NCBI RefSeq assembly: GCF_026914185.1
Contig: NC_070567.1
Span: 4,614,001 to 4,678,000, forward strand
DNA from: Puccinia triticina
Lineage: Eukaryota > Basidiomycota > Pucciniomycetes > Pucciniales > Pucciniaceae
Direction: 5' to 3'
Length of the DNA: 64,000 nt
The translations under genes were made by a program, and so were the position numbers. The notes under the pieces were generated by a model, which saw nothing but the letters and a program-made list of their open reading frames with translations, did not search any database and was not told where the DNA came from. Of this stretch, positions 60,401-64,000 are shown piece by piece; the first letter of the stretch is position 1; every line of letters starts with the position of its first letter.

Positions 60401-61651
60401 GGGCGCAAGATGAATGGACGACACCGCTGAGAGTATTTTGAAATTGGGATTCAGGGCGCCTGTTTGCGGATCAAGTGTCCATACCTTGATCGTCGAGTCA
60501 CCCGCTAGTGTGGAAATCATCTCAGCATTTGGTGACTTACAAAGGGCAAACATACAAACAGACTCACATCCAGAAATGAGGAATAGTTGGTCGTTCAAGC
60601 AAATCAATAGAAGGCAGTATATGTAACCAAAGTGCGCGTATGTCACAGAATCCTTGTTGTTTATGAACAGCACTTCGCTCCCATCTTCCTTTTGATATCC
60701 GTCAGCACTGCAGATGTCTTCCAATGCATGATCACGTAGCTTGCCCTGAGATTCTGCAAATAGCTCGGGCGAGAGTATATGTAAGAGTGGCGATAGACTG
60801 TTGTTGCTTTCTCGTCGTCTGGCAGCCTTGAGTAGTTCAGATTGTGACATTGAATCGAAGAATTTGTGATGGACCGATCGAGCAAACTGCGGATTAGGTG
60901 AAAGGCCAGCTGGACTATGGAGATTGAGACCCTCCTGAGACAATGAGCCGGCCGGGATAGTATGGCTTCTGACGGGTGCGCTCAGGGAATGCTCCATGGG
61001 TGGAGCAGATGAGGTGGATCGCAATAAGGTGCTAGAGCCGCAGATAGAGTCTCCTGTTACCACCTCCGTCGTACGAGTAGTCATGGATTGAGGCAAGCAA
61101 ATCCACTGTCCAGGAAACAAAACCACGTCCATTGCAGATTCGTCAGCATCAGGTCTTAGCTGAGAGTCTTGAGATTTGCTCACTTGGATTGATGTATCCT
61201 GACATCCCAAGTACAATATGCTCAGCTGATTGCACCACACCAGGCTCAACACATCACCGCAGCTGTCGATGGGCGGCTTGACGACGAAGAGGGCATTGCC
61301 AAAGCGGTTTGTGTCCCACACCCTGACCGTGTTGTCTCCCGAAGAGGAAAAGAGCAGCGACCGTTCGATGGAGATCGTCAGGCAGAGAACCGAAGATTGG
61401 TGGCCAACGAGGCGGGTAACGGGGAAAAATGTGTGCAACGACCAGACCTGTTGATAAAAGAAACCAGTCAGGAACTGTACATGTGTCATAAATCAAGTGC
61501 CGAGCAAAACCTCCGGCATGAGGGCACTGACATGAATATCACCAGATTGGCTTCCACCGAAGACATTCCCGGCCTGATAATCTGTGGCAAGGCTCAAGAT
61601 AGATTCTTTGTCTTGGCTCGACAAGGTGGTCAGTAAGGCTAAGGATTCCAT
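57445..61651 (-). CDS. DUG2: DUG2, WD40 plus M20 peptidase subunit of glutathione-degrading complex
   Basis: Partner of Dug3 in the cytosolic complex that removes glutamate from glutathione. Seventeen exons: 61651-61532, 61447-60568, 60504-60140, 60059-59931, 59862-59766, 59698-59551, 59442-59427, 59355-59137, 59041-58904, 58837-58803, 58732-58657, 58583-58384, 58306-58241, 58182-57987, 57902-57746, 57669-57581 and 57495-57445, for 993 residues. The N-terminal half has WD40 repeats (GHQSSVLCLT, DNTVRVWD, DGVIKIWDLDTY, GGSDNCIKIWDV). The C-terminal half is an M20 metallopeptidase with metal-site motifs YGHYDVV, GVTDNKGP, EGEEEAGS and HSGMHGG, then REGGSIPSI and HLPNERI. Order and motifs match yeast Dug2. 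Exon 7 is 16 nt. The exact start is uncertain; the ATG at 61651 follows an in-frame stop. Confidence 0.93.
57957..57982. repeat. Homopolymer of 26 G (C in a DUG2 intron)
   Basis: On the coding strand the intron begins GTAA and runs straight into about 26 C, so the tract starts at intron position 5. Length may be inexact in an assembly. Confidence 0.9.
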
Positions 61652-62896
61652 TGCAGACGAATTTCAAAACCGGACGATAGGAGCACGAAGGGGTAACGAG
61701 GCAGGTTGCCAGGTATCGCGGAAGCACCTGTGTTACATAGCAGAAATAAAGTACAAAATCGTAAGTTTCTCGACATCTGAGCACCACATGGAAAGAACAT
61801 CAAACGTTTCACAGACTCACGGTCGTATCAGCTGGTCTTGATCGATGTTATACTTCGTCGGGGTCGGAAGTACCTCGTGGTGGCTGAGCTTGGCTGAGCC
61901 CGTAATCCGACGGATACCAGATCGAGAAATTGTAAAAGTATTCTGCAGCCTCCAACCTCGCATGCCTGCCTCTCGGAGTCTCGAGAACTGGCGCAGGCAG
62001 ATTACATAATTCATGGCTGCGGGCCCCTCCTGCCCCTGGATCATCGCCCTCGTCTCCTGCAGAGTGCTCCTCTTGAATGGGAAAGATAAAACTTGAGGAG
62101 CCAAACAAGTCCATAAAAGCACTGTACCACGTGAGGCAAAGTTACTATCAGCTGCTACGATCACACCGCAAGCAAGCCATCGCTGATTGGCATTACCCCG
62201 TCGGGAAAATGGTCTGGATAACTTTCCATCAGGGAGCAGAAGGACAGATTTTCGTTGAGCTGCAAGTGATATGGAGTATCCACCTCAGTTCTCCGCACGC
62301 TTATCAGGTCGAGGAGTGCATATCATTTTGCTAAAGCGGCAATACAATGTAAATAAATAACTCTTAACCCATGCAAATTGTGCGTTGTTAATATCTTCAA
62401 AAGAGTCACTTAATAACAGGTGGCAGCGTGCAAGGTAAACTGTAACAACATGTTTGATGACAATCGGGTCCTTCCGATATGTAAAGCTTATCAGGGCTCC
62501 AACTACAACTCAGTTTCATCCCGAATAGATAAGCGCACATCACCGGTGACCGTCACCGGTAATACAGAGCCGATTTTGCCGGTCTGCGTCACCGTAGCTC
62601 TGCCGCGCATGTGATCAGAGGAGGTTTGCGCAGAATCCCGCACGCTCACATTTGTCAAGCTCTGCCGACAACTCTCCAGAGCACCCCGTTTCCGCAATAA
62701 GGCTATCGCCGGAAAAGACATTGGCTGCCAAGACGGAAGGATTAACCATCACCGAGAGCCCGCGTCAATAATACACTTTTTTTTACAGAGTTTGGCAACG
62801 CACTAGTACTACATATTTACGAAAAAAAAACTGTCCATCAGTTTCACAAAAAACTGGTACAGAAAAAAATGAGGGCCGACCTGAGGGAAAAAGAAA
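61652..62896. other. Upstream flank of DUG2, no further gene recognised
   Basis: A minus-strand reading frame at 61817-62164 could be an extra 5' exon of DUG2, but shows no family similarity. The rest has no supported gene. A stretch near 62540-62590 has an imperfect inverted repeat (CACCGGTGACCGTCACCGGT). Confidence 0.5.
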
Positions 62897-62974
62897 TGCC
62901 TCAACAGTGAGTCGAACACTGGACCTTTTGCTAGCACATACTAGGCAAACGCTCTACCACTGGGCTACTGAGGC
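62897..62974 (-). tRNA. tRNA-Thr (anticodon AGT) with 6-nt intron
   Basis: Minus strand. Acceptor GCCTCAG pairs with TTGAGGC before A. Anticodon stem TTTGC/GCAAA; loop CTAGTA-intron-A, which after removal of TGTGCT gives CTAGTAA, the usual Thr loop. T arm CAGTG-TTCGACT-CACTG pairs fully. The D stem has one mismatch. The intron lies one base 3' of the anticodon. A T-rich run (TTTCTTTTT) follows as a Pol III terminator. Confidence 0.87.
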
Positions 62975-63516
62975 TGATAATTACGTAATTATGCCCCACC
63001 ACACGTTACAGATCTACACCATTCTCCTTCGCCTTCAACAAGATAGCCATTTAGGCCGTGTTTTTTCGTTGTAATTTTTTTCTTATACATCTTTGGAAAA
63101 AGCATATCCATCCTGTGGAGTTTTTCATTGAATATTTGATTCATGGCAGCAGAGATACTGATGCTTGCAAAGCCGCCTGCTTCTGTCGAAACTGACTCCA
63201 GACTGCTGTCTTGTTTGTGATTCAGATGCAAAACACTGTTTTTTTGGCTTTAATTGGGCTATCCCCATTTCATGTAGAAGTCCCCGACCGGTGGCTCTGT
63301 TGGCATTTCATTTCTACGCATCTAATACTCATCTGGACGGGAGTAATTTTGGCCAGCAAGATCTACTGCAGCAGAATTCAAAGAAAAACTTGTGCCACTA
63401 AAATACATGTCCTGATCCGCTTGAGAAGTGCTGGGGGTACTAAATCAATTCAGTTCAGTAGAAAATCCCTTCAGAACACCCTATTCAATTCTCAGAAAAG
63501 AAAAAAGATGTGTTTT
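62975..63516. other. Gap between tRNA-Thr and right-edge gene
   Basis: Short reading frames only (62989-63231 on -, 63165-63401 on +), with no recognised similarity. No repeat noted. Confidence 0.4.
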
Positions 63517-64000
63517 CTATGATGAGCAGACCTCATCTTTTTCGATGTTAGTCGAAGATTTCGGATGATGATGGTAATGATGACTATCGGACAAGATTTC
63601 ATTCAAGGGTGCTGCAATCTCGAGCACCATATCCACAACACTGCTGACTCGTGCTTTAAAACTCTCTGAATCCGATTGGACCGCCTAAACCGTTTCATGG
63701 AGTTGAGTTATATTCCAAAGCGCGTTAACATATGAAAGAATGAAAGAAGAATCCAGAATTAGTTAGATACATGAAGCAGTGAAGCAAAGAAAACAGCAGG
63801 GCAAGCGAGCAGAGAAATACTGACAAAGTCATCCAAAGATATTTCAGCTCGAACTTCATCCAAATGAACTACGGCCCTGGGGTGTGAATGATCCTCATCG
63901 GCTTCTAGGAGCTTGACATCTCCAAAATAGACGCTAAGAAATCCGATAAGGCGATCAATTTTCGCCAGTAGAGAGTGAGCTTCACCGTCCTGCTCATCTT
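63517..64000 (-). CDS. 3' part of an unidentified gene, cut by the window edge
   Basis: I do not recognise the protein. Two exons keep frame: one from beyond the edge to 63825 and one from 63684 to a TAG at 63517-63519; the intron has donor GTCAGT and ends TTTAG. Visible sequence is helical and acidic (LLAKIDRLIGFLSVYFGDVK, SLDDF, then SVVDMVLEIAAPLNEILSD), with a His-rich patch (HHYHHHP) near the end. The last codons before the stop could instead be intron, since GTCTGC follows GATGAG. Confidence 0.55.

Noticed and set aside
61817..62164. Extra 5' exon of DUG2
   Set aside because: The frame shows no similarity to the Dug2 N-terminus and I could not find a phase-consistent join to the exon at 61651; kept only as a possibility.

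Overview
The window is nuclear DNA of a basidiomycete, most likely a rust fungus (Pucciniales, probably Puccinia-like). Genes are dense in short spliceosomal introns (about 40-100 nt). Several proteins align over their length with yeast counterparts as I remember them (Cox15, Utp20, Ssz1, Ppg1, Dug2). There is also a DUF6589-type protein beside a RecQ-like helicase, a pair I associate with rust genomes. I spliced ten genes by hand; reading frame is kept across all 67 introns modelled.

Layout from left to right. COX15 (972-2616, +). A gene-free stretch. An orphan six-exon gene (4471-6265, -). UTP20 (7700-17021, -, ten exons). A gene-poor stretch with three hairpin or MITE elements (17.5-19.4 kb). 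SSZ1 (20385-22586, -), divergent from PPG1 (23035-24870, +). A repeat block with a palindromic BamHI-site satellite (25.6-27.2 kb). A Zn2Cys6 regulator (27893-31561, -), divergent from a RIF1-like gene (31810-39403, +). A small secreted cysteine-rich protein (40025-40825, +). An intron-containing tRNA-Ala (41494-41580). Two transposable elements of one family (41711-42841 and 42885-49294). A GC-rich block with a BNI1-type formin (49626-55624, -), an RTA1-like membrane protein (55749-56758, -) and DUG2 (57445-61651, -). An intron-containing tRNA-Thr (62897-62974, -). The 3' part of an unidentified gene at the right edge.

The most interesting object is the 6.4-kb element at 42885-49294. It has long inverted termini starting CGAACTT, each holding an internal hairpin, and is flanked by a perfect 9-bp direct repeat (GCATCCCCA). 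Inside are two convergent genes: a DUF6589-type protein on + and a RecQ-like helicase on -. A 1.1-kb relative without those genes lies 43 bp to the left. It has the same termini, its own 9-bp flanking repeat (8 of 9 bases match) and a TA-flanked MITE nested inside. Together they describe a two-gene, terminal-inverted-repeat DNA transposon with a non-autonomous derivative. Both genes here carry disabling changes, so this copy is probably dead.

The host genes are housekeeping: haem A synthesis (COX15), small-subunit rRNA processing (UTP20), nascent-chain chaperoning (SSZ1), PP2A-like signalling (PPG1), telomere and replication control (RIF1-like), actin nucleation (formin) and glutathione breakdown (DUG2). 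They do not form a pathway cluster.
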